DNA from: Brachycybe producta
Taxonomy: Eukaryota; Arthropoda; Diplopoda; Playtdesmida; Andrognathidae
NCBI GenBank assembly: GCA_036925085.1
Contig: JAUPFP010000039.1
Coordinates: 1,675,501-1,739,500 of the forward strand
Direction of reading: 5' to 3'
DNA: 64,000 nt
Shown piece after piece: positions 12,901 through 24,800 of the stretch. Under the pieces are notes generated by a model, which saw nothing but the letters and a program-made list of their open reading frames with translations, searched no databases and was not told the DNA's origin. Position numbers and translations under genes: made by a program. Within the stretch, counting starts at the first letter, position 1. Every line of letters begins with the position of its first letter.

Positions 12901-15900
12901 CATTAGAACACTTCAACAGTGAATTAAGGTGCTACAGCAGTGAGCTAATGCACATTCTGCGCGGGACGTCACAGACGCAATGTTAAGCGAAATTTGACAT
13001 GTATTCAAAAACATGATCTTAATTCTAACAACAAAACTCTCTTTAAACTGAATTTTGAATAATAATTGAAATTACAACCGTTTTCTCCTACTTCGTAACC
13101 ACCAAATCGATCCCATTGCGTTGCACGTGCAAAACTCGATGCTCTTTAAAAAAAAAACAATAGTGCAACTACCTTTCCGTGCATGTTCAACACTTGAAAG
13201 TTCTCACGTTCTAAACGCACAATGACACCAACAGTTTGTGGACTAGAAAAGAAATCAAATCACATCAATGAAATTTTGAATTCGGAATTTCTTCTGGGCA
13301 AAAAACCGAGTGAAACAAACTCTGTCTGAACGAGATCCCCCCACTGAAATTGACCCAACGAATCGACCCCAGTTGCCATGTCAGAACAGAGCTGAAGATC
13401 CTTAGGCAACACCTTCAGCTCATGCATCGTTAGATCGGAGAAAAGAACGACGAGGTTTTCCTCGACGCGCACCACTAGACCCGTGTCGCCCTCGTAACGA
13501 CCGGCGATCACTTTCACGTGATTGCCCGTCTTGAAATACTTACGAAGTTCGTGAGATTGAAAATCTAACGGATCCTTTTTATTGAAATGAAACCAAAAGC
13601 GAAATACTTTAGACAAACAAGAATTCGTTAAAATTAATTAAAAGCTCACCTTGAGATCCTCGTGTTTAGGAATAATGGTTATTTTGTTTCCATCAATACT
13701 TATGATCCTTCCCTGAAGGTGGATCAATTCTCCCTGGCAAACTTCGACGTTATCGCCCGTCGAAAAGTTGTGACCTTGATCCTCACGTCGCGACTCTGCT
13801 AATTCGAGATCGGTTCCTTCTGGCTGTTCTTCGAACCTCTCGAGTTCCGTCAGCGTCGGCTTCACACCTTCGGCGATCTAATAACATAAAAGATAACCTG
13901 TTAAGGTGGAAACACATCAAACTAGTTAAAAAGTTACTACTAGATGGCGTTGTAACCCAATTAAAGGCAATCAAAAGATTTCTGGTTAATTAAATAACAC
14001 TAAATACAACTAGCCACATTACATTTTAACTAAATAACTGCCCAAACGGTCCAATAACAAAGTACTCACAATGGCCGACATCGAAAAACTTTTGTACAAG
14101 AAACCCTTTCGACTGTAACGATTTCCCTCGAAACTAAGAAAGTCGCCGTCCGTCGTAATTTCTCCACCGACCGACCTATAAAAAAGAAATCAGATGGTTC
14201 GAATTGAAACACCGTCCACAAAGGACCAACATGAATTCGGCGTCCACCTAATAGCATCAACATCAAACAATTTAGAAGCCGGTTTCTTTTTCTTCTTACG
14301 TTTTCCATCAAGTTCCTTTAACAACAAAAAAAGCACAATCGAGGTTAGCCAACTAACTTAACTCATCTCACTTAATATTTTACTCACATTGGTCGCATTG
14401 CGTAAAGCACCTCTGGGTTTCGTGTAATCGATTCTTGGAATCAGTTTGAGATGAACTTGATTCTGTGCTGTATCCATGAAGTCCACTTGAGCTATGTCGT
14501 CCTTATAGAGACCTCTCTTAAGACGAACCCATGAATCGGGTTTCAGTAGCAACTGCTCTTTAACGACACGCAAAACGTCCGTCATTTCTTTGATCGGAAC
14601 CATCTAAATGCAAAAAAAAAAACAAATCCGCGATTAATTTCAAGACAAATTACCAACAGCAGAACTCAGTTAATTATTTGTGTAAAAAACAACATTAAGA
14701 AAAATCAAAAAGGTTTTAGAAAGTAGAGGCAATTAATGAACCAGTTAAACATATTTTAATGTTCATAAACATAAAATTACACTTTTTACTAATAAAGAAT
14801 TAGGAAAACAAATCGTTTGATAGCTTAAAATTTATCTTATTTTTAAAGAAGGACATATTATGGGTATTTTCATGTTGATATTCTTTTAAAATAAACTTTT
14901 TAGTCTTAAATGATAGGACAACCATTTAGGTGTTTAGAAAGAAGAAACTAGAAGGTTAAGAAAATCCCACACTGTTAATTAATAATTTTTATAATTGAAG
15001 TAAGTGTATAAACAAATTATTTATAAAGATATAAACATGAAAACATATCCGTAAGTGAATCATTTAGTTTTGAAAATTCTTTCCATTTCTTCTCAGAGTT
15101 GCTTCTAAAACACTGAAAAAACAAAGTTCTATTCCGTCATTTGCTGGCCTTTGCATATCATGACATTTAATAAAAAATAATAATAGCAACACCTGTTGAG
15201 CATATTGGCCCATTCTAAGATTTCCAATGTTCTGAATCGCCTGTTTGACGTGAGTCAATTTGAAAGCCTCTACGTAAATGTAACCTTTAACACCCTCGAC
15301 TGCGATCACAGACTTGATTTGTAGTGGCTGAAAAAAAATAATAATAAAAAAATAAGACAAAAAGCCTCATTGATTTTATTAATTCCCAAATACAATAATT
15401 AAACTTGTCATTTGAATCCTCTCTGAACAGGGTTCAAACATAGAAAAAAAACCGTTCATAGGATTTAATTTTTAAGTTTCCTTCTTGAATTTGAGCCTAA
15501 ATGACTTTCAACGTGAAAAAACCTCGTCTGTGTTTTGATAAGCGATGAATTTTCGCATCAACTGAATAACTGTCGATTTCTCTTCTCCAATTCTACATTT
15601 TACCATCCATAAATTAGGATCTCTGCACAACAACAAAAATCCAAAATGAATTAAAAATGTCTATTATTTAGGATCGAAAAAGCGTTGTTTCAGATACGAA
15701 CTTGACACCAGGAAGAAGTGTCTGCTGTGTTATTTCCTCTGACATTTCTCCATCACCGTCACCAAATCGCCTCTCAGTAGTTGACGCTTCCGCATACTTC
15801 TTTCGATAATATTCTTCGATCTCATCCTCTTTCTGATTACTATGAAAAAATTAAAACTTTAAAACAGAAGAATAAAAAACGAAGAGGTAATGGAAATCGA

Positions 15901-16891
15901 CTAACTTCCATATCATCTGAAGACGTCGCTTTCCTTCGATCTCTCGAGCCGTTGGTCCCTCGACTGTCGCTTTCCCATCGATAATATCCTCCGCCCCTTC
16001 TTCCCATTCTTCATCGTCCTCAACTTCATCGTCGACTTCGGCTTCATCAATAATAAAGTCAGTGTATCGAGACTTCTTCTTCTTACGAGGTCGATCGTCA
16101 TATTCTTCTTCCTCCTCCTCGTCGTACTCATCCTAAAAAAAACTCGACGTCGAAACGATTTTATCCAACGAAAAGAAACGTAATGTACTTCGTCTTCTTC
16201 TTCCTCTTCCTCCTCTTCAGTTCCAACATCTTCTGCTTCAGCCTCGGCCTCATCCACCTCTTCGGCTTCGTCGTCTTTGACACTTGCGTTATCACTGTTC
16301 GCGTTACTTTCGACGTCACTTCCTACGTCGCTCTTCGCATCGTCGTTCTGTTTCGGCTACAAAAACACAATAAAATAACAATGAAACAGTATGAAAGTAA
16401 CTTATTCTCAACGGTCGCCGCTAGCCTCTAAGCAATGGCTGCGGAGTTGTTTTATACGTTGCGCCGTAAATGCGCAACTACGTTAAACAGCTGTACAAGC
16501 TCGTAAACCGAGGCTGGGCGGTTCATAATCAAAATCATTTCTCTCCACGCAACAAAGAGTGGAAGTGAACGAAAATCGTAAATTCCGTCGATTAAGATCC
16601 GCTTAACCCCTCCGTACGAGCTTAAACATCTCCTTCGCGCTATTGCGCGCCCTCCGGGCAAAATATATAACAAATCCGCAACTTTTGCTTTAAGACTGGC
16701 GGTTTCTAATCGAAAAACGATCGAAAAAATCATCAATAAGCATATAAGCCTAAAAGTTAGGCCTAAAATGCAGATGGAAGAGATTTCAAAGTACACTTAG
16801 AAAACATTATTTTGATTGATTTTACCTCGCTTTCTGCGAAACTGTGTTCGCTTTCTGCATCTGAATATGCGCTTCCTTCACTTTCGGACAT
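9902..16891 (-). CDS. SUPT5H: Transcription elongation factor SPT5 (DSIF large subunit), complete
   Basis: SPT5 pairs with SPT4 as DSIF, clamps RNA polymerase II, supports promoter-proximal pausing and, once phosphorylated by P-TEFb, promotes elongation. Coding exons from the start: 16826-16891, 16189-16356, 15906-16132, 15702-15839, 15523-15622, 15193-15327, 14388-14603, 14248-14315, 14070-14175, 13650-13877, 13321-13574, 13173-13242, 12751-12876, 12551-12676, 12019-12169, 11731-11929, 11526-11647, 11350-11455, 11086-11279, 10752-11020, 10580-10675, 9902-10039. They join without frame breaks to 3303 nt, 1100 residues; vertebrate SPT5 is close to 1090. Order: acidic N-terminus (1-150), NGN (about 201-290), KOW1 (about 298-330), KOW2-5 (430-660), KOW6 (740-785), proline-rich CTR1/CTR2 (800-990), C-terminal KOW (about 1010-1100). 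Introns range from 56 bp to over 500 bp, the larger ones containing repeats. All splice sites are GT-AG except one probable GC-AG. It is head to head with ZC3H4. Confidence 0.96.
10335..10573. repeat. MITE-A copy in the last SPT5 intron
   Basis: Arms agaaaccagaagggtaactc and, inverted, cttctagttactaaaacgct, then gacagactaatcaagagttc. It ends about 7 bp from the donor side of exon 21 (10580). Confidence 0.7.
10752..12169 (-). other. SUPT5H: SPT5 exons 15-20: KOW6 and C-terminal repeat regions
   Basis: Exon 15 encodes [11 protein letters not shown] and an Ala/Gly-rich linker. Exon 16 holds KOW6 ([19 protein letters not shown]). Exons 17-18 carry CTR1 units of the type [15 protein letters not shown], substrates of CDK9 in other species. 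Exons 19-20 carry CTR2, a looser array of (S/T)PSPxGY and QTPG units. The repeat copy number resembles vertebrate SPT5. Confidence 0.92.
11648..11730 (-). other. SUPT5H: Probable GC-AG intron in SPT5
   Basis: The exon before ends in phase 2 (GTC GG) and the intron begins GCGAGTAG, with the acceptor gtgtttag at its end. Only this GC donor gives [17 protein letters not shown], matching the family. The nearby GT (CGA|GTAGAA) and the other GTs are in phase 0 or 1 and break the frame. Confidence 0.7.
12318..12480. repeat. MITE-A half copy in SPT5 intron 14
   Basis: Contains gattgagctacccttctagt, tttctaaaacgct and gacagaataaccagaatt, the right half of the element. It ends about 70 bp from the end of exon 14. 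Confidence 0.65.
12551..14603 (-). other. SUPT5H: SPT5 exons 7-14: end of NGN and KOW domains 1-5
   Basis: Exon 7 opens with [11 protein letters not shown] and contains KOW1 ([16 protein letters not shown]). Exon 10 has KOW2 ([17 protein letters not shown]), exon 11 KOW3 ([20 protein letters not shown]), exons 11-12 KOW4 ([12 protein letters not shown]), exons 13-14 KOW5 ([19 protein letters not shown]). KOW domains line the RNA exit path on Pol II. Introns here are 56-80 bp, apart from those carrying repeats. Confidence 0.92.
14640..15120. repeat. Degenerate MITE-A pair in SPT5 intron 6
   Basis: Scattered MITE-A segments: tattttcatgttgatattct, agaaactagaaggtt, agatataaacatgaaaac and a decayed right arm near 15060-15120. 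Together they explain why this intron is about 590 bp while its neighbours are under 100 bp. Confidence 0.45.
15193..16891 (-). other. SUPT5H: SPT5 exons 1-6: acidic N-terminus and NGN domain
   Basis: Start codon at 16889-16891 opens [18 protein letters not shown], a serine/glutamate N-terminus typical of SPT5. Exons 2-3 are almost pure Asp/Glu with a basic [20 protein letters not shown] segment, the part that in other species contacts nucleosomes and SPT4-bound polymerase. Exons 5-6 hold the NGN core: [43 protein letters not shown] is the SPT4-binding and polymerase-clamp domain. Confidence 0.93.
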
Positions 16892-17630
16892 TGCTTTTGT
16901 GAAGGTTTTATTACAATCCGTCTAAATTTTGTACAAAAAATGTAAAATTTGTTTACAAATATTACGAACAACGAAATTGAACGAAAGCGAACTTCACCAC
17001 TACGGGCACCAGATGGCGCCACAAATATTTTTGCGTGTAGAGAGCGCCGTAAATGAATTACCTCAAAACTCTCGTAGTTTTCTCCTATGTTTCATGACGT
17101 CACCGTGTATCTCATTATGGACACTAGGACCCAATATGGCCAATATTCATTTTTGAGACAGCTTGAAGCTTACAGTGACGTCATCAATAAGTGGACCACA
17201 TGTAACCCAATATGGCTGATACATGAGAGTCAATTAAAAGGATTATTGCAATTGTATCAGTGTAAACATCTTTGATTTTATGGAACTTGCACGGACCACG
17301 GGCCCTGGGCCCCGCATTCCAATTGATTTTTTACGTCAAAATACTTCAATGTTACATGTTTTTTTAAAAAAATAATTTGTGATAATTTTAATAAATTCCA
17401 GTCTATTTTGTGTTAATAAAGTTTTATTTTGAAGGTGAACGCTTAATTATAACAATAAAAGGAATCTTGATTAAATTACTAATTATACGGACTTCAGGGT
17501 CACAAATTAAAGAGTCGCTTAAAATGATTGAAAGAAACGAACATAACCTTTTCAATATTACATCAAAAAGTTATTTCATGCATTTTTGATGTACTGCGAT
17601 TATTAATAATCTCATTTCCTTCATTTTATT

Positions 17631-17644
17631 GTTGTCATGGCAAC
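17631..17644. promoter_or_regulatory. RFX-type X-box candidate
   Basis: GTTGTCATGGCAAC is a near-perfect inverted repeat of the RFX half-site, followed 16 bp later by a CCAAT motif. It lies midway between the two divergent genes. Sequence match only. Confidence 0.4.
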
Positions 17645-18729
17645 ACACCCAATTACAACCAATGACAAATAAAGGTCACGGGATGAATCTAAAGCGTGAT
17701 ACGACCCTACTAATAACGACGAAATTAATTTCATTCACAATTAATATAAATTTTATATCATACTAGACAAAACGACCTAATTATAGCTAAATTAACAAAA
17801 AAAAAATGTCACGATTATGTAAGATTTTCTAAAAATATAGAATCTAATTATGAAAATGTAAATTGATCGTAGTGCCATTTCGTGTCACCCTTTAGTTTGC
17901 ACCGAGGGGGAGAAAACGACGAAGAAGACTGACGTCATCCAGGCTAAAAAAGCTGCATTTCTCTTTTCGAGAGATTATTGTTTAGTGTGCGCCATTGCTG
18001 TTAGAAGAGTCTTTTAACCTAAAAAAATTAGGATTTCTGCCTTTTATTTTTCGAAGCAGCAAAAATTTTCGCCTTTTCTCTGCAAGTCGGTCCGCGGAAA
18101 AATGTTACTGCTGTTACTATAGGAGAAGGATGCAACGAAGTCTCAAACCCAGAACGCGGAATTAACGAACCTACTGACAACCCTTTTATTATAAAGTGTG
18201 CTAATAGTTTATTTTTTTAAAAAAATGGCCCTTGAAAACGTGTTTGGCTCACCCCCTCCCGTGGTGGGCCTTCTCCTTAATCATACAATGAACAAACATG
18301 GAGAAAAACAAAGGTTGAGTACGACCAGAGTCGGATCATATTATGATCAAAAATAATTCGTTGAGGAGGGAAACAAAAAACCGAGAAAAAAAGGCCATTT
18401 ATTACCACAACACGGGCCTTCTTATTTTATTGTCCGCCATTTTCAGCCCATCCACTCCCATTGTCCCCTCTCTCTAAAGTCTAAACAAAGAACAAGAAAT
18501 AACCCTAAATAGGCTTATGGGTTTTATCAGGTAAAAAAGAGGTTAATACAGCCCTAAAATAATGTAATTTTCACTATTTTGAGATACAGTAGTTTGTGCC
18601 GCGTCTTTTTTTCTTCTTCTTAAGGTTTTAATATTTTTTTAAATCTGCATGGAAATATTAAATATTTCCAAATATTCCTAATTTTTCTTTAGTTCGAAAG
18701 GGAGGGAAGGGGAGTTGGGTGGCGCGAAC

Positions 18730-18747
18730 ATGGCGGCATTCTTGTGA
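18730..18747 (+). other. Short upstream ORF in the ZC3H4 leader
   Basis: ATG GCG GCA TTC TTG TGA: five codons, 61 bp before the proposed ZC3H4 start. The context aacATGGCGGC also matches the YY1-type initiator, so this could be a promoter element rather than a translated uORF. The TGA overlaps the TGACGTCA at 18745. Confidence 0.35.
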
Positions 18748-18808
18748 CGTCAGCAGAGCTGCTCAGTTTTGTTTGAGAGCGCTCCTGTTGCTAACGTGGG
18801 CTTTTTCT

Positions 18809-21800
18809 ATGGGAGGACAAATTTGTGTGCTCGTTAAATCGATCGCTGTCGAGGAGCGGTAATTTGGTAAAGTTCATTATTTACGAAGAAGATGGGGATG
18901 GGTTGTTAAAAGTGTAGAATCGAATGACAAAAGTAAACGAAAATCACTTTTAATGTGACATTACGTATACATAATTTTACATAATATTGGAAATATACAT
19001 TGAACTACCCTTCTTACATACAAATACTTCTTTCTTTCGTAATAAATGACATTCTTGATATACAACTAAGTAAACAAAATGGCCGAAATTAGACCCTTCT
19101 CTCCCCCCCCCCCCCCCCCCCCACGCTTCGTTTTGTTCTAAATAGGAATTAATTTATTCTGAAAAGGTAAACAAGCATTGTTTACTATCTGAAATTCATA
19201 AAAAAAATGTGAGTAAAATCTTTTTTGTGTGGTTAGATTTATCTCGAAATATAGCTTCAGAAAAATAAATTTCATTTATTGCAAATTATCATTTTTCCCC
19301 CCACCCCCTATGTTAGAAATGGTTTTAAATGGACTCTTCCATAATGTCCTTGTGAACCTCATGAATTAAATTATGACGTCACAGTTTGTTTGCGTAGTTT
19401 TGGACGGTTTCACTTTGAGGTCGACCTCCTTGCTGCGAGGCTAACTGGTGATTGAAATATTTTTCAGCTGTGACGTCACACTAGCGTGCCGCCTACTCTC
19501 TCCCCCCCCCCCCCCCGCGACAAATACACGAATTGATGACGATTCAGGTCATGTGTGGTCATTATTATGGTCTCATTACACTCGTAATATGGTGTAACAT
19601 TGGCTTATTACGTCACAGACTCTTATAAACCGAACCACGAGTATGCTTTTTTTTCAATCAAGATGACTTGATTAGAGGATAGAGGTATTCAGCGATTACA
19701 TAGGTTGTTTATCAAAATTAGTCTCTAACCAAGTCTTTTATATTGGTAATATTTAATTATAATTAAACAGCTGTTCGTGTGATTCCTATTGAAACTGACC
19801 TCCAGGCCCCCCCCCTCCCCTTTCAGTAGCAAATGCTTAAAAAAAAAAGGTTTCATGTGTACATTTGAAAGCCTATCATGTGATAAATTGAATAAAGATC
19901 CGTTTACATGATTTATTACTTGACAACTTTCCCTTTCGTTTTTCAATATTTTCCTTTTCCATTCAGCCTAGGGTCCCCAATTTTTATGGGGCCCTCAAAA
20001 TTCAAAAGCGTGAACGGGGGGGGAGGGCTCTCGAGCTCTTTGATTAATCTGTCTTTCAATTGAAAAATGAAAAGAAACTAGAAAGTGTTTTAGAAACTAG
20101 ACACGCAGCATTTTTACCCTGTCAACACAATTTTTATTTTTATAATTATTCATTGAACAAATTAAAATCTTAAAGCAGTGTTTTATTAAACTAACCTATT
20201 ATATTGAAATACAAATTTAATATACTTAGATATTAACTCCATATACTGAGATAGTAAATAAATAACATGAAAAACATCTTTAATATACATTTAACTTTTT
20301 CAAAATAAGCTTTTTATGTCAATTTGAAATTGACCTAACTTTAACCGGATGATATTTTGTAAATTTTTATCTAAAAACAAGATCATTTTTAAAGATATCA
20401 CCATGTGATTGAGAATTACTCTTGTAGTTTCTAAAACAATTCTATGGGAGTTTACACATTAAAATCACTTTTAAGTATATAATTTAATAGTTCTAACAAA
20501 ATTATCAAACACCAGTAGCCCTGAAATCCCATAATGCCTAGGGCCAAAAAACGTGCCACTACTCGGCTAGCTACTTAGTATGTAAATTAGGTAAAGGCTA
20601 ACTCTAAAGGGCCTGCGATAATAGGCAAAGGGCTTATATTAAACAATAATAAGACTATCTGAAAGGTTTACACCTGTTTCTTTCTACCCCCCCTCAGGCC
20701 TTAAACAAAGCGGAATGCGGAAGTTATAATATTCTTGGTGGCTTTCGTCTGCCGATTGTGTCGCTTGAACATAATATTTGTCTGCAATATGACGTCACAA
20801 AAGGCTTATTACATTAAAAAAAAACAGACGCTCTAGTTCTTTTTTTCCACCTATGAAAGAAAAATTGAAGTCAATGAAAGGGCTGATCCAGTTCATTGAT
20901 AACACGCACACTGGGGGAGGATCAGGGAGAGGGGGGGGAGGGAATAAAATGGCCCTTTCCTCCCACGTTCCCCCAACTGACCGATATTGACTTGAGAAAA
21001 AAAAAAGCAGGGTGTTGAAATGAGACACTTTAAGAGCCCTCATAAAATGATTTGTTCATGTTGTCTATTGTAATTAGTGTACAGTAGATTGGCCCTTTTT
21101 ATTCTTAAAGGGCCAGACAATTTAAACATGGAGGTATCTTTTAGTACGGTGAAAATATAAATGGTCCTTTCCTTTTTTTCTCTTTTCAAATAAGAAAAAA
21201 GATGAGCTTGATTATAAATAAACAAAATTGAGTCCATCAAACTTTATGAATATTACGAATTTTATATATTAAATAATAATTTTTATTAAAATTCTAAATT
21301 TGAATGACGATTGTAAAATGGAAGAAAGCATAACGGGAAACGGAACGGGGGTAGTGTGAAAAGGAGATATGAGAAGATGAAATTTACGAACAGCTGGTTT
21401 TCGAACTCTTGATTATTCTGTCTTTCAGAAGAGAAAAATAGAAACTAGAAAGTGTTTTAGAAACTAGAAGGGGAGATCAATCACTTTAAGGATATATTCA
21501 TATTGATATCTATCAAAATAAACATTTTAAAGACAAATATTAAAAAATGATGTCCTCTTCAAGTTGGGTCGTTTTCAAATAGGTCAGAAACAGTATTTTG
21601 AAAGATATAAACATGAAAATAACCTTTAGCCACCCTTCTAGTTTCTAATACACATTCAAATTTCTCTTCATTTTGTACCTGAAAGTCAGAATATTAAGAG
21701 TTCGAGATGCGCCATTTGCACTTAAAAAAAACCGTAAACACGAGAATAATGGCACTATTATTTTAGTTAGCAGCTGAGAAGACAAAAATGTGCCTTTGAA

Positions 21801-24800
21801 AAGATAAATATGATCCGACATCTGGTTTTGATTATCTAATAAATTAAAAAAATTCGATCGGTATTTATTAAAAATATCTACAAATATTATAGGAATGGTT
21901 TTTCGGATGATCATTCGGATGGAGAGAAAGAGGAAGGAGAGATCGAAGATGGTGAAATTATTGATTCTCAGGAGGACGAAGAGAACGGAGGACTGCCGAC
22001 GCCTGGCGCCTTTGGAGCGAAAATCCCAAGGCATGATCATGTCCAGATGAATTTGAACTGGGGAACGGTTCAAGTAACCAATGATGGAAATGTCACGTCT
22101 TCCAAGAAATCAAAGAAAAAGAAGAAGAAGAAAAAGAAGAGGCCTCTCGGACAACTTTTAGAAGAGGAGCTCGGTACGGGAGCTGCGGCAGTCGCACTGG
22201 CTTCGACTGAGGATGCGAACACTCCGAAAGCCAAGAAGCAGCGGAAGTTTTACGTCGACCACGATCGAGTGAATGACGAGGATCCTTTCTATAGGTCCAC
22301 TTCACCACCGTTTCAAAGGGGACCCAGAGGAATGGATTCGTATATGAATTCTACATCGCCTCCTCCAGGTTACGACAGTCCTTCGTATAGAAGGTTAGGA
22401 CCTTTTCTCTTTCGACAGTTTCGATAGTAGGTTATGGTGGTAACGGTGAAATTTCAATACTTTTCAGTTCGCCACCGCAGCCGTTGCCACCGACGAGACG
22501 ATCTCGATCACCTCCCGGCCTCTACGACAGTCCATACGAAAGCGACGAAAATTACGATGGTCCCGGTTGTCCGCCTCCCTTTTCCGACACCAACGGAAGA
22601 TACGACAATGGAACTATGGGACTAGGAGGAGGAGGAGAGCCATTAGGTGGATATTTGAATCGTGTAGTATGGCAACTTCCGTTTTGCATTTAAATTGACA
22701 CATCTTTCTTACGGCTTTCAGATTCGTCCGGAAGAATGATGGGAAATGGACCTGGAAAGAATCGTAGAAAAGGAAGACGAGGAGGTGATAACGGGCGTCA
22801 AGGTGGTGGAAGAAAGAAAAGGAAACAAAGGCCTCCTGTTGCCCTTTGTAAGTTTTATCAGGATGGAAAATGCAGTAAGGTACGTTTGCGACTCGTTTTA
22901 TTATCGGAAGCGTTGTTTTTTTTTAGAAAACGGTCTCGATTTGTTTTTAGGGAGACGAATGTACGTTTAAACACGACGGTTCTGTTCCGAAGAAGCTGGA
23001 ACTTTGTAAATTCTATTTGAACGGTTTCTGCGCCAAATCGGAACAATGCATCTACTTGCATAATATCCTTTACACGCATAGTTATTAAAGTCCATTTGGC
23101 CCATTAGAGCCCATGGCTGAATTTCATAAAACAATATGTTTTTCGTGCACCAAATACCTCGGAAGTGAATTCCATTGTCCAAAATACTAATCTGCCATGT
23201 AGAAATGAAAATGGTTCCGATTGTGAATACCGTGTTCTGTGTTACGTAATAAATTAGGGTTTCTCTATGGGGAATTTGAGCTTGTGACGTAATTTTGCTA
23301 ATTTTCGGTTCTTAAAACAGTTTCCCCATTAAACCACCTTAACTGTTATTGTTTTTTTTTCGTATTTTACGCGAGTATCCTTGTAAATTCTTTCATACGG
23401 GAGTGAAGTGCTACTCTGCAGATAAATGTCGATTCTCTCATGAACCGCTGACGGACGAAACACGGCTTCTCTTGGAAAAAGTAGCTAATACACTTTTACA
23501 AATGCCAATCGTTTAAGTTTCGAAACATCTGATTTTTACGTAAAATCTGTTTCAGTGTCTCGATAAAGAGGAGGACGAAATGATGGAAGAGGCTCATCAG
23601 AAACATTTCCGTCCGAGCCTGTTGGGAACGCCTCCTAATCGTGGAGGAGGTTCGGCCCACGAAGCTCTGAAGGGAATTCCGTCACTGTTTGATATCGAAG
23701 TCAGCATACCACCCAGTTTACAACAGCAACATCTACAACAACAACAACAACAACAGAATATGTCGCCGCCGATGGACGAAGAGGACCATAATCAGATGGG
23801 CCCTAATGTCCCTTTCTATGCGGAGACCATGAACAATGGATCACCGCCTAGAATACCAACGAAGACTCCGCTTCTTCCGCTTCCCTTTGGTGTGAATCGG
23901 TCTCAGAGGGGAGGAGGTCACAATTACGATGATGACGACGGAGAGCACGACATGTATCGGCCAATGGGAATGATGATGGACGTCGACGATCGTATCGGAG
24001 GAATGGATTGCGCTCCTTACGTGTCGAACGGCGAATCAATGGACACTGACCTTCGAACAATGTTACCACAAAACTGTTCCGGCGACGGAGAAAGAAATAT
24101 GTTTAATTCTCGTCCTTGGCATATAACAGGTGATTATCCTTCTAAATCTGACCGAACTCATTAATGCCAATCTTTAAAATATCATTGGGGCCCTAAGCTA
24201 AAAATCGGAGTCGTATTAATCCAAGAAGGGCCTCTAGGCTTTTTGGTAGCTTAAGATGCACATCAATTGTTCAGTTTATCATGCTTTTATGGTGGATTGT
24301 GCAGAAAATGACTTGCACGCGCCCCTAGGGTTCAGCCAACTTAGCCTAATGGATATTCCAGCCCTCCTGAAAATAGCCACCGAAAACTATTAATGGTTAG
24401 AAATTTAGGGGCTAAAGTACGCTTAACTTTTGATTTATAGCCGTCGATGTGGATATGAGAGGTCGAAGAATGGATAGTAACGATGGGGACGATTGGGACA
24501 CGAAGAAAGAATATCAAAGTGACCACGAAAAGGGCCGTTCTAGCGACAGTGAATCGGAAGGTGCAGCCAAGAAAACGGATTCGACAGGTCCAATACAAGT
24601 GCCGTTCCACTTGCCGAAGAAACAACGAGAGTTGTTTCTACGTATCCAACAGGTGAGAATCGTTTTCCTTTTTTTTTTCTTATCTTGCACCATCTAGTGT
24701 TTAATTTCTGAGAGGTTTGGGCCTTTTTTCTCTCTGGTGTATAGCAACAAAGAGCAGCGGCAAGTAGCAGTCAAAAGAATGCGGACAAAGATGCTAAAAG

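Larger units (their letters stand above)
16892..18808. promoter_or_regulatory. Divergent promoter interval between SPT5 and ZC3H4
   Basis: The two start codons point away from each other across 1.9 kb. The interval and both flanks are CpG-richer than the rest of the window. It carries exact CRE-type palindromes (TGACGTCA) at 17095-17102, 17176-17183, 17930-17937 and 18745-18752, an X-box-like site at 17631-17644, a CCAAT box near 17660, and two related segments (about 17095-17130 and 17176-17215) that each combine TGACGTCA with cccaatatgg. No TATA box is evident. The unusual density of ATF/CREB-type sites suggests co-regulation, which is inference. Confidence 0.6.
18859..21892 (+). other. ZC3H4 intron 1, 3 kb, repeat-rich
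   Basis: Contains C homopolymers (20 nt at 19103-19122, 15 nt at 19502-19516), TGACGTCA at 19374-19381, 19471-19478 and 20790-20797, a fragment of the MITE-F interior (about 19640-19740) and two MITE-A copies. No open frame here is supported as coding. Whether it is one intron depends on the tentative exon 1. Confidence 0.5.

Noticed and set aside
15913-16431. Open frames on both strands over the acidic SPT5 exons
   Set aside because: They are out-of-frame or antisense readings of GAA/GAG-rich exons 2-3.
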